Source of the DNA: Capsicum annuum
Lineage: Eukaryota > Streptophyta > Magnoliopsida > Solanales > Solanaceae
DNA: 64,000 bases
Direction of reading: 5' to 3'
Assembly: GCF_002878395.1 (NCBI RefSeq)
Contig: NC_061111.1
Span: 21,536,901 to 21,600,900, forward strand
The notes beneath the pieces were generated by a model that did no database searches, had not been told where the DNA came from, and was given only the letters and a program-made list of their open reading frames with translations. A program made the position numbers and the translations under genes. Below, one piece after another: positions 34,243 to 47,930 of this stretch (position 1 is the stretch's first letter; each line of letters starts with the position of its first letter).

Positions 34243-37200
34243 TCAGCCGACAATTGCCAGTAGGCTCTGTCTCACTGCTGGGACAGAGCATACAAGAGAG
34301 CCAAATATACCAGTCAGGGCATATGCTATAGCACAGAATGGAAGAGCTTCAGGTTCCTTCGCTGACAGAGCTGCTGTTCCGAGCCCATGAGCACTTAAAA
34401 GCAGAAGAAAAATAAACATTACAGCAACATTATACAGCTTGAATTTTGTTCTATGTAAAAAATTTCAATGCATAGTTTTTCTCAAACATAAAATTGATCT
34501 TCTCTTGATTAAAATATGGTTTTGGCAATTTAACTCAGGTTGTTCATCCTAAAATAGGAAAACTGTTATCGACTTAGCGTTAACTGAGGTAGCAAAAGCT
34601 ATTCTTTGTAGCTCTTTTTATCTCCATCTGAAGCTTAATTCCTTTTCGTAATGAACTCTTTCTTTTTTTTTTTTCAAAATGGAGCAGTCAATATAATTCC
34701 AAAAAGGAGCCATTCTTTCGCTGTAAGCTAAGTGGCAAAGATTGCTGTCTGCACAATGAAAATGCCCACTACCTTGATGCAGTTGCAATTCCTCGAGCAA
34801 TAGGATCATTGAAGCCAAGTTTATCCAGCACTGCCTGAACAAAATTTGCTCCCACCAGACCAGTTAGTACGACGACAGCTGCTGTTAGAGATGAATTCAC
34901 ACCTGAATATCACACATTTAAGAAGGTTTAGCATCTTTTTCGCTCTCAATTGCCAGATAATCCATGACTAGTCAAGATCATCAAGGAGATGTTCCTGACC
35001 TTCAAAGAGAGAAACAATGCTGAGAGCTAATGCAACAGTTATGCATCGTGGTAGGATTGATACAGTCAAATCTGGCTCCAACCCAACCAACCGTCCAATG
35101 AGAGCAGTTGAATATAGTGAAAATAACGTGGATATAATGACAGAGGTGAAAATCTCAGCAGCATGCCGTTTAACAAGCTGAGAGTAGGAAATAGACAATT
35201 AGCATAAGCAAAAGACAGGGATAGGTGAGAAACTGAAAGAGCATGAATCCTTTGAAGGACCACCCATCATATACTGGCTGCAAGAAGTCAAGAAGGTGAG
35301 GGATAAAACGAAAGTTTATGCTTGTAAGATAACTGCAGGATAACAAAACAATTCCAAAATGAATAAATCGCTTGATCTGGAATTTCATTTTTCTTTTTTC
35401 TTTCATGTCATTAGTAATTCTCTCTTTCTTCCTTCATTCCATGCTTGTTCCATATACACCCTCACTCACCGGTCACCAGCAAGCAAAAATTCCTCTACAA
35501 CTATGAAATTACTTTATATTCCCATCTTGTTAGCAGCCTTAGTTGCAGCTCAGATAATTACCTTTCTCTGCTTGAACATTGAAAAGGCAAAGGAGATGAT
35601 GACTGATCCCAAAAATCCCATAAGAATGTCACCAGCTCCAGGATTAGATGCGGCCTTTGTAAGATAATCCCCTGAATAAATAAGCAACGCAAAGTACAAT
35701 TTGATTAGCTCAACGTAGCAAATAATGTTGTTCAGAAAGTTTGAAATATCATGTTCCTCATGCTGATGTACCACACAGGTAAAGAAACGAGCAGCAACTA
35801 AAACATCTTGCTATACATATGGAATGACCATTAAAGTAACAGTCACTGATTTCTTATATAATGAACACTAAACTTAATGTAAACGGCCTTGAGAATATAA
35901 AAACAGCAAAAGAATATAAAAACAGCAAAAGAGTCTTGGCCTGACAACAGAATATAACAAGAACACCACTATAATTGTAACCTTTTTAAGATATACAATC
36001 ATTTAGCCTTTGTCCTTTAGCATACCACATGTTGATTAACCTAAATAACTGAGCTTCAATAACTGTTAGTTGCTTAAAAGCCATATTTTCAGTAAAAAAG
36101 TGTATGCATGAAGTCTCCCTTTTACCTCCTTTGTTCTCTATCACGTACCCATGGAAATCGTGGCTGACCCTGTTGACTAATTGGCAGTTGGTTTCCTGTT
36201 ACAGTCAAGATCCTCATTCTCAAGTATTGTTTGATGGATAATCGATGCTTATTCATAAAACAAGCTTTTTTATTAATTTTCCATTTTGAGCCTACGACCA
36301 ACGGTTCAGAAAGTTTGCTAAACAAAAGGACTTCTAATCTGAATGAAGCGGTTATTTATTGCAATTCCATGAGTTTCTGCCAGATCACAAGCCTAAGGCC
36401 ATGATGAAACACAAATCACCAGACAATTTCAATTGTTATAGGCTAATCTAAGTTGATATAGCTATAGTCAACTTTTACGTTACCGGATATAAGAATAAGA
36501 AAGTAAATAAATTATAACATGGAAGTAAGATCTTCACCAAGAACTGGATCAAGTCCAGATTTAGAAAGGTATCCAAAAGCAATTGCTGCAAGATCAGCAG
36601 AGACTGCGCAACAGATGATTGGATGGAAAACCTTCTTTACAGCCGCTGGAAGCCTGAGGATGTAAGCCTTATGAATGTATAGACCAGATACAAGAAAAAT
36701 GAATAAAGTTTCCATGATAAACTGAAAAGTAGATTTATTCATGCTGAGATGTTGAATCATACCCTGATCCAACTAAGTAGCCTAATACAGTAGATGAAAG
36801 TAGAAACGGTAGGCATGTTCTAGCACTTGTTCCCAGCGCTGTTGGATAGTAAAGTGCACCAACAAATGACGCCAAAAAGATCGCGCTCCAAGTCCACATC
36901 TCCAAAGAAGAAAATGGAGAAGGCTTTGACATGGGTTCAGCAGGTATCATCTCGGTCTTTACCATTTTCCTCACGGATATAGCTGTGAAACCCGCAACAC
37001 AAAGAGAAGCCAACCAGCCTCCAACTGCAGAGAAGTCAAAATCAGCTTAGTCTGTTGGCATGAGTAAAGAGACATGCACAAAGGGAGAGAGGGAAAAGGA
37101 AAGAAATTGCCTTTTTTATAGCCTTAAGTGTCAACTGATTTGGTGTGATCACGCCGTCACCTTATTTTCCCTTATTACTAATAATCTTATTTTACCTTTT

Positions 37201-38922
37201 ATCCAACCAATCTATAATAACTCTATCCCATATGTTACTTTTTTTAATAATATTATGAGCTTATTCTTCAAATTATTGGTGTGTGGTATTATGAAATGAT
37301 GGTAAACGATACAATCTATCCAAGCATTGTATTCATCAAAACAATACAATACATCATGAAACAGTATGTGACAACCATTCAATCTGGCTGTATGGATAAC
37401 ATGTCAAGCGGCTTACAACACGTTAGAGTACAAGTTAGTAGAGACATGCTCAACTCTAAACAGGTCCTTCGGAGCTCAATGTCCAGGATACTTTGTTTGT
37501 TTCGTAGGAAGATATTCAATTATGAGTAAGTAATAGCATTTTCTTATACACAGCAGCTTAAGGTATGACTAAAGCAAGGGCCTCTAGAAGTTAAATAGGC
37601 ATCAAACCAAGTTAGTTTATCTTAAGAGCTCTTTCGGAAAAAGAACCAAAAGCATTGCGATTTATCGGATGATCAGGATATGGTACCTAGTATGAACATT
37701 ATCTTGGCTCCAGAGGCTGCAGGAATATCCTTGACAGCAAGAGGGAGAACAACCAAAGAAGGTACATAAAACAAAGGAAGCCATCTCTGGATAAACAATA
37801 GTGCAGGCTCAAAAAAGTTCATCAATCCTGCTGCAGTCTTGGGAACAATGGAATCAAGAACCATTAGAACAGTAAATGTGCAAAACATTCCAAATAGAGC
37901 ACTTGGGAACTTAATAGCAGCTTCCACAAATGCTTTTTTTAACAATTTATCCATAGCCAGTATGATTCCAAGTGAAACTAATAAATGCAATACTCCAAAC
38001 ACCTACATCAAAACAAAACACCCAAAACATCAAAATTCAAGTTATTTATAGCATGTTTGGCCAAGCTTCTGGAAATCAAAAGTGGTTTTTTCTTTTTCTT
38101 CAGAAAGTACTTGTTATAGAAAGTTGGGGTGTTCAACCAAGACATTAGGGAAAAACTAAGGGGTCGTTTGGTAGGATGCATTAAAAAATCTAATACTTGT
38201 ATTAGTTATACACTATATTCAGTACTGTACTATAGGGTGTATAACTAATACATCCCACATAATGGTATACGCAATACAAGGCTTATTAATACATGGATAA
38301 GCATCGCTAATGACAAAACAACCTTTAATACACTAAACCAAATAGTGGATAAGAAATACTTCCAGCGTAACTAATCCCAGCATTACTAATTCCACGTTAT
38401 ACACTCTATCAAATGATTCTAAGTGCTTCCAAGTAGCAGCAAAACTGTTTTTCAGAAGCTAAAAGAAAAAAGTCTTTCCCCCCTAAAATTTACTGTTCTA
38501 ATATAGGCAAAAGTGTTTTTCAAATTGATTAGTCAAGCACGAACCGCTACACTCCAAAATACTTTTTAATTGGAGACTTGGCCAAACATGCTATCAATCA
38601 AAATTTGTCATAACATCAAAGAGAAAAAGATTCAATCTTGTGCCTTGTTTGGTAACCCTGTAGATGCAACACTACTGTCCGATCCCATATATCTAACAAC
38701 AACTCTTCTACTAAAGCCAATTCTCTTAACACCCATTTCTTGGAATTCCAACTTCTCGACGAAATTTTTCTTGATTTGGACTCCATTAGAGCTCAAAGGG
38801 GATTTTTGAGAAAGAATTCTAAGTGGGGTTTGAAAAGATTTGAACTTTATGCGAGAATAAGTTGTGGGGTGATGGAAATTGGCAAGAATTAATTTTGTTG
38901 GAACAGCTGAAGCTGTTGCCAT
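34243..38922 (-). CDS. PLGG1: Plastidal glycolate/glycerate translocator 1 (8 exons)
   Basis: Exons 38644-38922, 37687-38002, 36763-37024, 36538-36653, 35562-35671, 35000-35177, 34773-34902 and 34243-34393 join in phase to 513 residues, close to Arabidopsis PLGG1. A serine- and lysine-rich transit peptide (MATASAVPTKLILANFHH) comes first, then an LrgA-like half (HLLVSLGIILAMDKLLKKAF, PSALFGMFCTFTVLMVLDS) and an LrgB-like half (PGAGDILMGFLGSVIISFAF, LYSTALIGRLVGLEPDLTVS, ILPRCITVALALSIVSLFEG, SAHGLGTAALSAKEPEA). The C-terminus is VRQSLLAIVG. It is a multi-pass protein of the inner chloroplast envelope that exports glycolate and imports glycerate in photorespiration. No break was found. The only frame-keeping donor for intron 1 is AAG|GCACAA, a GC donor; the other introns are GT-AG. 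Intron 1 is almost wholly MITE sequence. Confidence 0.93.
38049..38593. mobile_element. MITE filling PLGG1 intron 1
   Basis: Inverted ends TAGCATGTTTGGCCAAGCTT (left) and, from the right, TAGCATGTTTGGCCAAGTCT, 545 bp apart. The flanks give at most a TA-like duplication, so the superfamily is uncertain. It carries a second MITE at 38160-38419 and lies entirely between exons 1 and 2. Confidence 0.82.
38160..38419. mobile_element. Harbinger-type MITE nested in the intronic MITE
   Basis: Left end GGGGTCGTTTGGTAGGATGC and, from the right, GAATCATTTGATAGAGTG, with TAA on each side (38157-38159 and 38420-38422). About 260 bp. Related in its ends to the larger element at 25879-26874. Confidence 0.7.
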
Positions 38923-39432
38923 AGGGAATCTTGGAAAGAAGAGAATGGAGTTGGTAAATGTGGAGCCATTTTTTGAAATGGAAGGTTGAGGAATTTGTGT
39001 GGATGTGATGAGAAGAAGATGATGATTCCAATTCTCTTTAAGTCTTTCTCCATCACATACAAAAGAACCTTACTAAACTATAATCAGTTTTGTTCGTTGC
39101 CTCTTTTGTCTGTATTGTACTTTCTCAAGGAGTAAAATATTTTGAGGTTTATGAATTTTCGTTATATAAGAAGCTATTTTCAAACTTAAACTGGCACAAC
39201 TCTAAGGAGTTCACTTGTTTTCTTCTTGGATACCTATTCGAGTTTAACTAATTTGTATTCGCATTCAAACTGAAAAATATTTTTTAGTTTTTTAATGTTT
39301 GGTTGATTTAAATGTTTTGAGAAATATTTTTCAAGAAAAATAATTTTTCTTCAAAAAGTAAGCAAAACATTTTCAGAAATTCTCTTTTAGTCTCACTGTC
39401 ACATTGAACTATTCATACAAATCTCAAAAGTA
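38923..39432. promoter_or_regulatory. PLGG1 5' leader and promoter region
   Basis: Upstream of the minus-strand ATG. The 130 bp next to the gene are CT- and CA-rich on the coding strand, as in plant leaders. No convincing TATA box was seen; chloroplast-protein genes often lack one. Confidence 0.4.
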
Positions 39433-39962
39433 GGGCTGGTCATAAATTACCGAAAATTGAATCACCGAACCAAATCAAAAAATTTGGTAATTGATATTCG
39501 GTAATTCGATATTTGGTATGGCATTTGAAGTAAAATTTTAATATTTTGGTATTTGGGATTGGGTTTGGTATAAGATATTAATACAGTTTGGTATTAGGTA
39601 TTTACCGAATACCGAATTTTATATATATAATACGATATATCTAACCAACCCAATAGACAATAATATTACTTATCCCAAAGAATCCCTTGGACCTTGGTAA
39701 TATAACGTAAATAGCAACAAAAAGAATACTAAATAGGATATCTATTAAATATACTCTTTGAAGTTTAAATTTACATTTGCACATCACCAACTTTAATATG
39801 GTATTACCAAATACCGTACTAAACTAAACTTTAATTTATCGATTACCGAATTATCGAACTAATGTTTATAAGTATGGTATATGGTATCTATGTTCAAATA
39901 TCAATTATTGAATTACCGAACTCAAACTTTAATACCAAACCGAATACCGAACGTTCACCCCT
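39433..39962. mobile_element. hAT-like MITE rich in 'ggtatt/accgaa' words
   Basis: Ends 'tagggctggtcataaattac' and, from the right, 'taggggtgaacgttcggtat' are inverted. The interior repeats 'ttggtaattgatattcggta'-type words in both orientations. This is a common plant pattern. No coding sequence; target duplication not clear. Confidence 0.6.
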
Positions 39963-39984
39963 ACTCGACCCTCAGTCCCCTACC

Positions 39985-40070
39985 ACCCCCCCCCCCCCCC
40001 CCCACCCCCCCCCCCCCCCCCCAAAAAAAATTTTTTTTTTTATTTTTTTTTTTAAAAAAAAAAAAAAAAT
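39985..40070. repeat. Homopolymer tracts (C, A, T, A)
   Basis: A run of about 38 C with one A, then about 9 A, 23 T with one A, and 18 A. The frames through it (poly-proline) are not genes. Lengths in such tracts are unreliable in any assembly. Confidence 0.9.
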
Positions 40071-40832
40071 CCTTACCTCACCCCAACCATCTATTCTAAC
40101 AACCCCCACCTACCAACCCTCTTCTCAAAAAAGAGATTTAACTTTTTAAATTTATTTTTTAAAAAAAGTTATAAAAAGAAAATTTCACCCTACCCTTTTT
40201 ACCCTATTAAATCTTATTTTTTTCTAAACATATACAAATATTTTCCTACTTGCATAACGAACACAAGAATATAAGTAAAAACAACTTATTTTATAGTAAA
40301 ATGTTTTCCTTCTCCATATCAAACACGCTCTAAAAAAAATATTTTTTGGAGTAAAAAATAATTTTATAGAAAAGTATTTTCTACTCTTTAGTTAAATACT
40401 AAAATGCATCTTGTGAAAAATATTTTTTCATTCACCAATCAAACCAAAAAAAAAAATTTCAAAAAATATTTTTCATTCACCAACCAATCATAAAAAAATA
40501 AGAAACCAACTCATTTCCATAAAATATTTTCTATGAAAAATGTTTTCCATCCTACCAAACATACACTTAAATTGATTCTTTTTCCTTTCTTTTTTTGGTT
40601 AGCCTATAATTTGTTAAAATCCATTTTTTTTTGTCAACAATATTTTTGAGAAAGTATTTTTTAGAGATCATCATTTTGCGTTTAACTAATCAATTTGAAA
40701 AATACTTTTGTTAGTATTAGAGCAACAATTGCTTAGCTAGAGTATCAAAAGTGGTTTAAGGGAAAAATTATTATTCTCAGAACAACTTGGGCTACTACTC
40801 AAAATTACTTTTTTTATTTTTTAAAGTACTGC
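40071..40832. other. AT-rich intergenic, no gene
   Basis: Contains repeated 'aaaatattttctatgaaaaa'-like words (40240-40560) resembling a decayed MITE. No coding sequence; the gypsy pol remnant begins on the right. Confidence 0.4.
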
Positions 40833-42889
40833 AGACTCTTGTGATCAATATAGGTTTCACACGACTCACCATAAAAATAATGATGCCAGATCTTGAGTGC
40901 AAATATAACCGCAGCCAATTCCAAGTCGTGAGTCAAATAATTCTTCTCATGGATCTTTAGTTGTCGAGAAACATACGCCACCACTTTACCATTCTGCATT
41001 AAAACACAACTCAATCCAATTTGAAACGTATCACAATAAATAGTGAAATCACCCTCTGCCATAGGTAAAGTCAAAATCGGAGCCAAAATCAATGTTGTCT
41101 TTAATTTCTGAAAACTTTCTTCACATTCATTTGACCATCAAAAATCAATATTTTTCTGTGTCAAGTAGGTCAATGGAGCGGCTATCTTCGAGAAGCCCCC
41201 AATAAACCTTCTGTAATAATTAGCTAAACCCAAGAAGCTACGTATTTTTGTAATAGTACTAGGTCGAGGCCAATCTCGAACTGCGTCAATCTTCTTTGGA
41301 TCAGCATGAATCCTATTTCTTGACATCACATGTCCCTAAAAGGAAACCATGACCAACCAAAACTCACACTTTGAGAACTTGGCATAAAGCTTTTGTTCTC
41401 TAAGTGTCTGCAACACAACTCTCAAATGTTTGTCCATGTTCTGCCTTACTTCAAGTGTAAACCAAAATGTCATTAATGAACACAATAACAAAATAGTCTA
41501 AGTACGGCTTGAATACCCTGTTCATGAGGTCCATAAATGTTGTAGGTGCATTAGTGAGTCCAAAAGACATCACCAAAAATTCAAAATGCCCATACCTTGT
41601 TCGAAAAGGTGTCTTAGTGATATCTTCAGCCTTGATTCTCAACTGATACTAACACGGTCTTAAGTCATCTTTAGAAAAGTGAGTATCACCTTGTAACTGA
41701 TCGAATATATCATCAATTCGGGGCAAAGGATACTTATTCTTGATTGTCACCTTATTTAACTGCCTATAGTCAATGCGCATTCTCATCGTATCATCTTTCT
41801 TTTTCACAAATAACACAGGTGCACCCCACGGTGACACACTAGGCCTGATGAATCCCTTATCAAATAACTCCTAGAGTTAACCTTCAATTCCCTCAACTCA
41901 GCAGGAGCCATACTGTAAGGTGTGGAATAGAAATAAGTTGAGCCCCAGACACTAAATCAATGTTAAACTCAATTTCTCTCATCGAAGGTAGCCCAAGCAA
42001 ATCATTTCGAGACACGTTAATAAACTCTCAAACAATGTGAGCATTGTTAATAGAAACTTCCTCTGCTTGAGTATCATGAACAGTAGCAATAAAACTCAAA
42101 CAACTATGGTTAATCATTCGGCGGGCTTTTATGTAGGATATTATCTTTTCTTGAGTCACGGGAGTTATACCTTTCCACACCAAAGGTGGTTCTCCGAAAA
42201 TATCAAAATGTATAAGCTTAGAATAACAATCAACCAAAGTGTAACATGATGCCAACCAATCCATACCCACAATCACATCAAAATCAATCATTGACAACAC
42301 AAGTAGATCAACTATGGTGTCCATACCCTAAACAGATATCACATAATCTCTATAAACTCTATCCACTGATAAGGTCTCCCCTACAGGGGTCATAATAATA
42401 TATGGATCAATAAGAATTTCAATCCTTATCTCTAAGAATAAAGCAAAAGATGGGGACACACACGAATACGTAGAACCAGGATCAATAAGAGAATAAGCCT
42501 CATGAGAGTTTACAGTGATAATACCTGTGACCACTGCATTAGATGCTTCGATGTCCTGTGTAGCCATAGCAAAGAATCTTGGTGCTTCACCTGCTTTCTG
42601 AGCACTTTGTCGACTTTGTCCACGAGCACCCTGTGGAGCAATTCTAGATGGCTGAGTATGAACATGAGCACCTGCAACATCTTTTTGTACCTGTGCAACA
42701 GTTTGACTAGAATCAGGATTTTTCTTAGGACAAAACTTAGCAATATGCCCTCTTTCACCATAAGTATAACAAGGACCACCAACTCCAAAACAATGGCCAC
42801 TATGATTTCTGCCATAATTAGAACATTTTGGATGTTATCCGAACTGAGAAGAATCGCTACTCTTTTGCTGCATCTTCTGCTGACCCAGT
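40833..42889 (-). pseudogene. Ty3/gypsy pol remnant: zinc knuckle, protease, RT, RNase H start
   Basis: Minus-strand blocks in order: a zinc-knuckle tail (GERGHIAKFCPKKN near 42740), an aspartic protease with IDPGSTYSCVS (about 42465), a chromoviral-type spacer, then reverse transcriptase [52 protein letters not shown] and FINDILVYT (where FIDDILVYS is usual), then SRNRIHADPKKI, SFLGLANYYRRFI and an RNase H start [19 protein letters not shown]. The asparagine replaces a catalytic aspartate. Several stops and frameshifts occur. Integrase and the 3' LTR are missing: the element ends near 40833. Its gag lies at 50312-51416, separated by the inserted LTR element. Confidence 0.88.
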
Positions 42890-42894
42890 CTACC

Positions 42895-44516
42895 TGTAAC
42901 ATCCTGAAAATGGTCCCGATATGTCACACGGTGCTTTGGACCACAAGTGATCCCAAGATAACCCTTCTACTGGCATAACTAATAGCAACTAAATAAAAAA
43001 CATAAATTTGAATGAAGTAAGTGGAAGATAGCTCTTTTCTGGATCTAATCAATACAAAAATTAAATTGAAATGATTACAACTCTGCTTTTACAAAACAAC
43101 ATTAGAAGCAAATACATTAACTCTACTGACTGTCTATGAAGCCTCTACTAGTATTGACTATAGGTAGCTGGGACATGACCCCCAACTATCCCAATTCAAT
43201 ACGACTGAATAAAGAAAAATAAAAAATTGCTCAAACAGTATGACTAACTTGAGCCCTTGAATCAAGAGGACTCATCACCTGCTGACTGGAAACTGCAACT
43301 GTCTGAATATGGTATGCGTGCTACAACTCATACCTATATTATTAGACGATGTAGCACATAGACATATATGTGGATCAGTACTTTGAGGATGTACTGAGTA
43401 TATAGAGGTGAAATGCATAAGTAAAATATCATCTCATCATCATAACTTATAAAAAAATGCATGCTAAACGTAAATGACTCACACAGGCTTGAGTAATCTA
43501 AAATCTAAAAGTAAAATCATGAATAATAAAACATGTAATCTAAATCTTATGAGTCATCACACTTAGTTCTGAAATCTGTATTTTTGTTCTTGTTCTCAAA
43601 TCGTATAGGCTAAAAGAAGTCTGAAACTTATTCTGTATAGTAAACACTTTATCTCAAGACTTTAAATAATTAAAACTGTTTTAAGAGTAGGAGACATCTA
43701 TTTGGGAGGTTCTTCTAACCGACATATACACCATGTGAGCATCCATAGAGTCCCGTGACTGACCTCCGTTACATAAGGTTGTTCTACCCTTGCCATCGAA
43801 ATAGAACAATCTAATCTGTGTGATCACAATCTGAGTCATTCACGTAGAAGTGGGAATAATCTGAATCTGTACCTACGGTGGCACGTAGTTCTGTGGAAGA
43901 GAGGGCACGCTAATCCCACACTTTCTGCTCAGTGCTAAATACTACTCCCAATCTTATGCTCAAAATCTCAAGAAAATCCACTTTAAAGTTATCTAATAGT
44001 CTATAATAAAACCAGTTGTAAATCTATAGAGCTAAATCTGTAAGTCTGAATCTGATATATAGATTTCATATCTATTATGAGACCAAAAGGTCAAATCTTT
44101 ATCTAAAATCTCAAAATAATCTTGTCATGGGGTGCTTATAGCACAAACAATCTTGAAACAACAATCTTTAATTGGGGTCTAATAACCCAAGCATTAATCT
44201 CATGTTGAAACATCTCAAAATTTATACTTAGTAACATAACCATTCATAAATCATCTTAAAAATCTGGAAATTTCAGTAATATGCATGAAAACATAAACAT
44301 AATCATGTAATTCAACTTCTAAATCGTGGAAAATCTCATAATCTTGCAAATAATGATAATGGGTATAAACCCTAACTTGAATTTCAAAAGAAATCATATA
44401 AATTGCAGTAAATTTGTAATTAAAATAAAGTTTTCGGCACAAGGATGAAAGAATTATCCATGTTCGAACCCTACATACCTCAGTTGATGATCTTAAATGC
44501 TAAAGCTTGAATCTTG
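42895..44516 (-). repeat. 3' LTR of the inserted element, lacking its first ~750 bp
   Basis: Matches 47931-49553 almost base for base (for example 'gacatctatttgggaggttc' in both). Homology stops abruptly at 44516 after 'aagcttgaatcttg', whereas the other LTR continues another 753 bp. In element orientation the missing part is the U3 start, where the promoter would lie. Confidence 0.85.
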
Positions 44517-47500
44517 ACTTAATATCTGAATCTAATACTAATGCCTGATGCATATACTGAAATGGCCATACTCACAAAATTTCTGGTAGTAAGACTAGTC
44601 TAAATCGGAAAATGGAAAAACTATAGAGATTCGTCTGTCTGATTGTTAGACTGGATTTCTGGCTACACTGACTGAATCATACTGAATGCCCATACCCAGA
44701 TGGAGTACTTCTTCAACACTTTTCTAAGAAACTCTAACGATATTAGGGAGTAAAGAACTCCGGGCATAATCTGAAGAAAACCTCTAAATAAGAGATTACA
44801 ATATCGCTACCAATCTATAGCACGGAACATAGACCCATAAACCATACACTAGGATAGGATTGGATTGCTAGGCCTTAAATAATGCAACTTCTTAATTTCA
44901 AGCTTAGCAACACTTGTCAAACATTCTCTCAACTATACTATTCCCTTCAAGTACCATACTCGCTTAACTCAGCTTATAATTCTCACATGGTATTGATAAA
45001 TCCTTCTACTAAAGTCTAAACTGAGCTAAATACTCTCATCAAGGTCAAGCTTAACTCGGGATCGCGAAATAGTGCACATAACACTATAATACTAGTCTGG
45101 ACCATGGATTCAATACCCCAAGTATTATCATAACTTCTCACTCTAGGATGATTCTTCTTATCACCTTAACAACTAAATTCAACCTCTTACTAGAAATCCT
45201 TTAATGCACAACACCTATCCTCTTAGATACCAACATAACATTCAAGCCTATTTTTATAACCACACATGCACTTCTAAACAAATACCCAGAAGAGCATCTT
45301 TCTCATATTCTTTAATACCTCTATCAATAACAACTTTCATGCACTATTCAATTCTTAGGATGAGACACATAAAATATTCTTAACTAACCAAGTCATACAC
45401 AAAAAAACTTTACCTCAATATTTTCCACCTGTAGAATTACATAAAACAAGCATGCAACTATTTTCTTCTCCAACATAACACATTCACTCTCTCCCATCTA
45501 CACAATTATTCATCATCACTATCTTGACCTGAGGGAGATCACTGAAAAATTGGTGGAATATAGGGTCTGAAACATGAAGGAATACTAAGCATAACTTGAC
45601 ACTTTACCGTGGCTTGAGGAATAGAGTATTCACGATATGGGTTTATTAAAGAGATCTAATATGAGGTCGTACATGATATAACTATAGATTTCGTTGATCG
45701 TTAAGGGTATTACAGGAGTACTGGAACTGACCATATTATAAGGCATGAGTACGTGAGTCATGAGCTACATGACCTGAATTTGGAGTTCATAACTTATGGA
45801 ATGTGATTCCGACTGCGGGACGAACTAGAACTCCTCATACTAGGAACTGGGAGAGTACATGACTCTCTATTTTATGCATGAACATGAGCTATGGCTATGG
45901 AACTAACACGTGAGACATGAGTAAATATCGGGATAGCTGAAGTATGAAACTTTGTACTGAGATGAGAATGGGTCGAGCATCATCCTCTCTTACTGACTTT
46001 CTATACTACACTAGCGTCACTTACTAGAATCTGGAAGTCTGACTTTGTCACTCATTCTATCATCCCTCCTTAGCTTTAAGCCTTCATTCTAAGCCTGTGG
46101 AACCCTTTGCTATACTCTAAACTGAACCACACTTACTGCGTTCTAGAGTCTGGAACACAACAATACACACAAATAATAAACTTACTCTGAAAGACTACAC
46201 CTAAAATTGTATAACCCACTGTTAATACTTTCTTCTGAGATACAACTCTACCTTTCTATAGCCCCACTAGTCATCACATAATATCTTGAAAACTTGCTAA
46301 CTTAGGATTTTCATGGGTATAACCAAATCCTGAGGTCACTCCACCTAGAGCTTCAACTCTCACTTCGGTTTGCTTAATCTTCAAGGATTCAAGCTTAGAT
46401 CCTAACACTTAACACAGATATAATCAACCTTTAATAAACCATACTACTTTCGTCATATCCTACTAATATCGTATCTCTAAACTTATGTTTTTAAACCATG
46501 AGAATCAAAACCATACCAAGGCTTAACATCATCTATCCATAACCTCTTAACTTAGTTATTAAGAACATCATATACTATATAACTAGTCTCTTTCCTCTTA
46601 GTAACTCAGTGGCATTACTAACTACACAAAACACGTAATAACCTTGGAAAATAATACAACCCCATATCGGTTTGGTCATACTTCTTCATCGTACATACAA
46701 CATCATACTTAATTACAAATAACTGAACTCAAACTTCTTGCATACACTGTTCAAGCCTACTAGATCACTTCCATACAACTAGTATCACTAGCTAAGAAAT
46801 CATTATATCCACTTTGATAACCATCAACTGCTCAAACTTAAAGTTTAGTTCTAACATAATTCAACAAGCCAACCTCACATACCATTCTCGCTTGGAAGCT
46901 ATGAAATAAATCATCAAGAAACACTAGTCCACTACGACTTCATAACAATAATAATCGATCTTAATCATATGGCCTATCTTTTCATAATCCATTAACACAT
47001 CCTTCTTCTATGCATCATTACTATTTACCCTTCTATACATCTAGATTACTATCACAACTCAATAAGTTTCAGTTAAACTCATTTTTATAACCTTAAGGGA
47101 AGCCTAAATTAACAATACTAGACCACCAAATACTTCATCAATATCCTATATTTTTCAAGCACAACAAATACCATCCATGACTTCTTTTGTACTTCAAGCA
47201 AACAACAATTCACCTTAACTAATAACTCATTCTCTTCCTTCCACTAAACTAGCACATAAGTACATCTCACCTTAATAAAACTAGACAACATGCCTAAGTT
47301 TATCTCTATACTTTCTATCAATCATCATTCCCACTTTTCTTGACACTACTATTTTATACCTATACTTCCAAATACAATAAGGCTTTACTATTCATAAATC
47401 ATAACACTGAAGTTCATACCACCCCTCGAATGCACACTACATTTAACAGTCTAGGTTTATACTATCTTCATTCACGAGTACTATCTGTACTGAAGGAATA

Positions 47501-47930
47501 ATGAGGAACCTGAATGCATATCTAATTCAATCTCAAATAAATAACTCATAAGGATGAGAACATAGACTTTCAACTCAAGAAACTTATGACACACAAGAGA
47601 GCTTCTCTCAAGTCTTTTATGTGACTTCTGAAACTTCTGCTAGCAAATTTGAAAGCATTATCTGGGAAGGAACTGGAACTTACTAACTATGTTAGCTCAA
47701 GAATAATACATAGATGAGGAATTTTGGGGTAACACATGAATAGATAAAAGATTTTGAAGGAACAACTTCACTGCACGATCTAGAGTATGAAAGGAGAAAA
47801 ACTTTTCTTAAATGCCTCGTAGCCTCTCAAAGAAAAGTACAGACGTCTCTGTTCCGTTTTGCAAGACTCTACTAGACACGGCTTCACAGACACCCTAAGA
47901 CACTTGAACCTTGTGCTCTGATACTAAGTT
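44517..47930 (-). mobile_element. Internal region of the inserted LTR element, non-coding
   Basis: About 3.4 kb with no open frame of note on either strand and no gag or pol similarity. Rich in short A/C/T words such as 'cttaactcagcttataattc'. The primer-binding site is at its right end (47915-47930). Confidence 0.7.

Noticed and set aside
39862..40149. Proline-rich open frames
   Set aside because: They depend on the C homopolymer tract of uncertain length.
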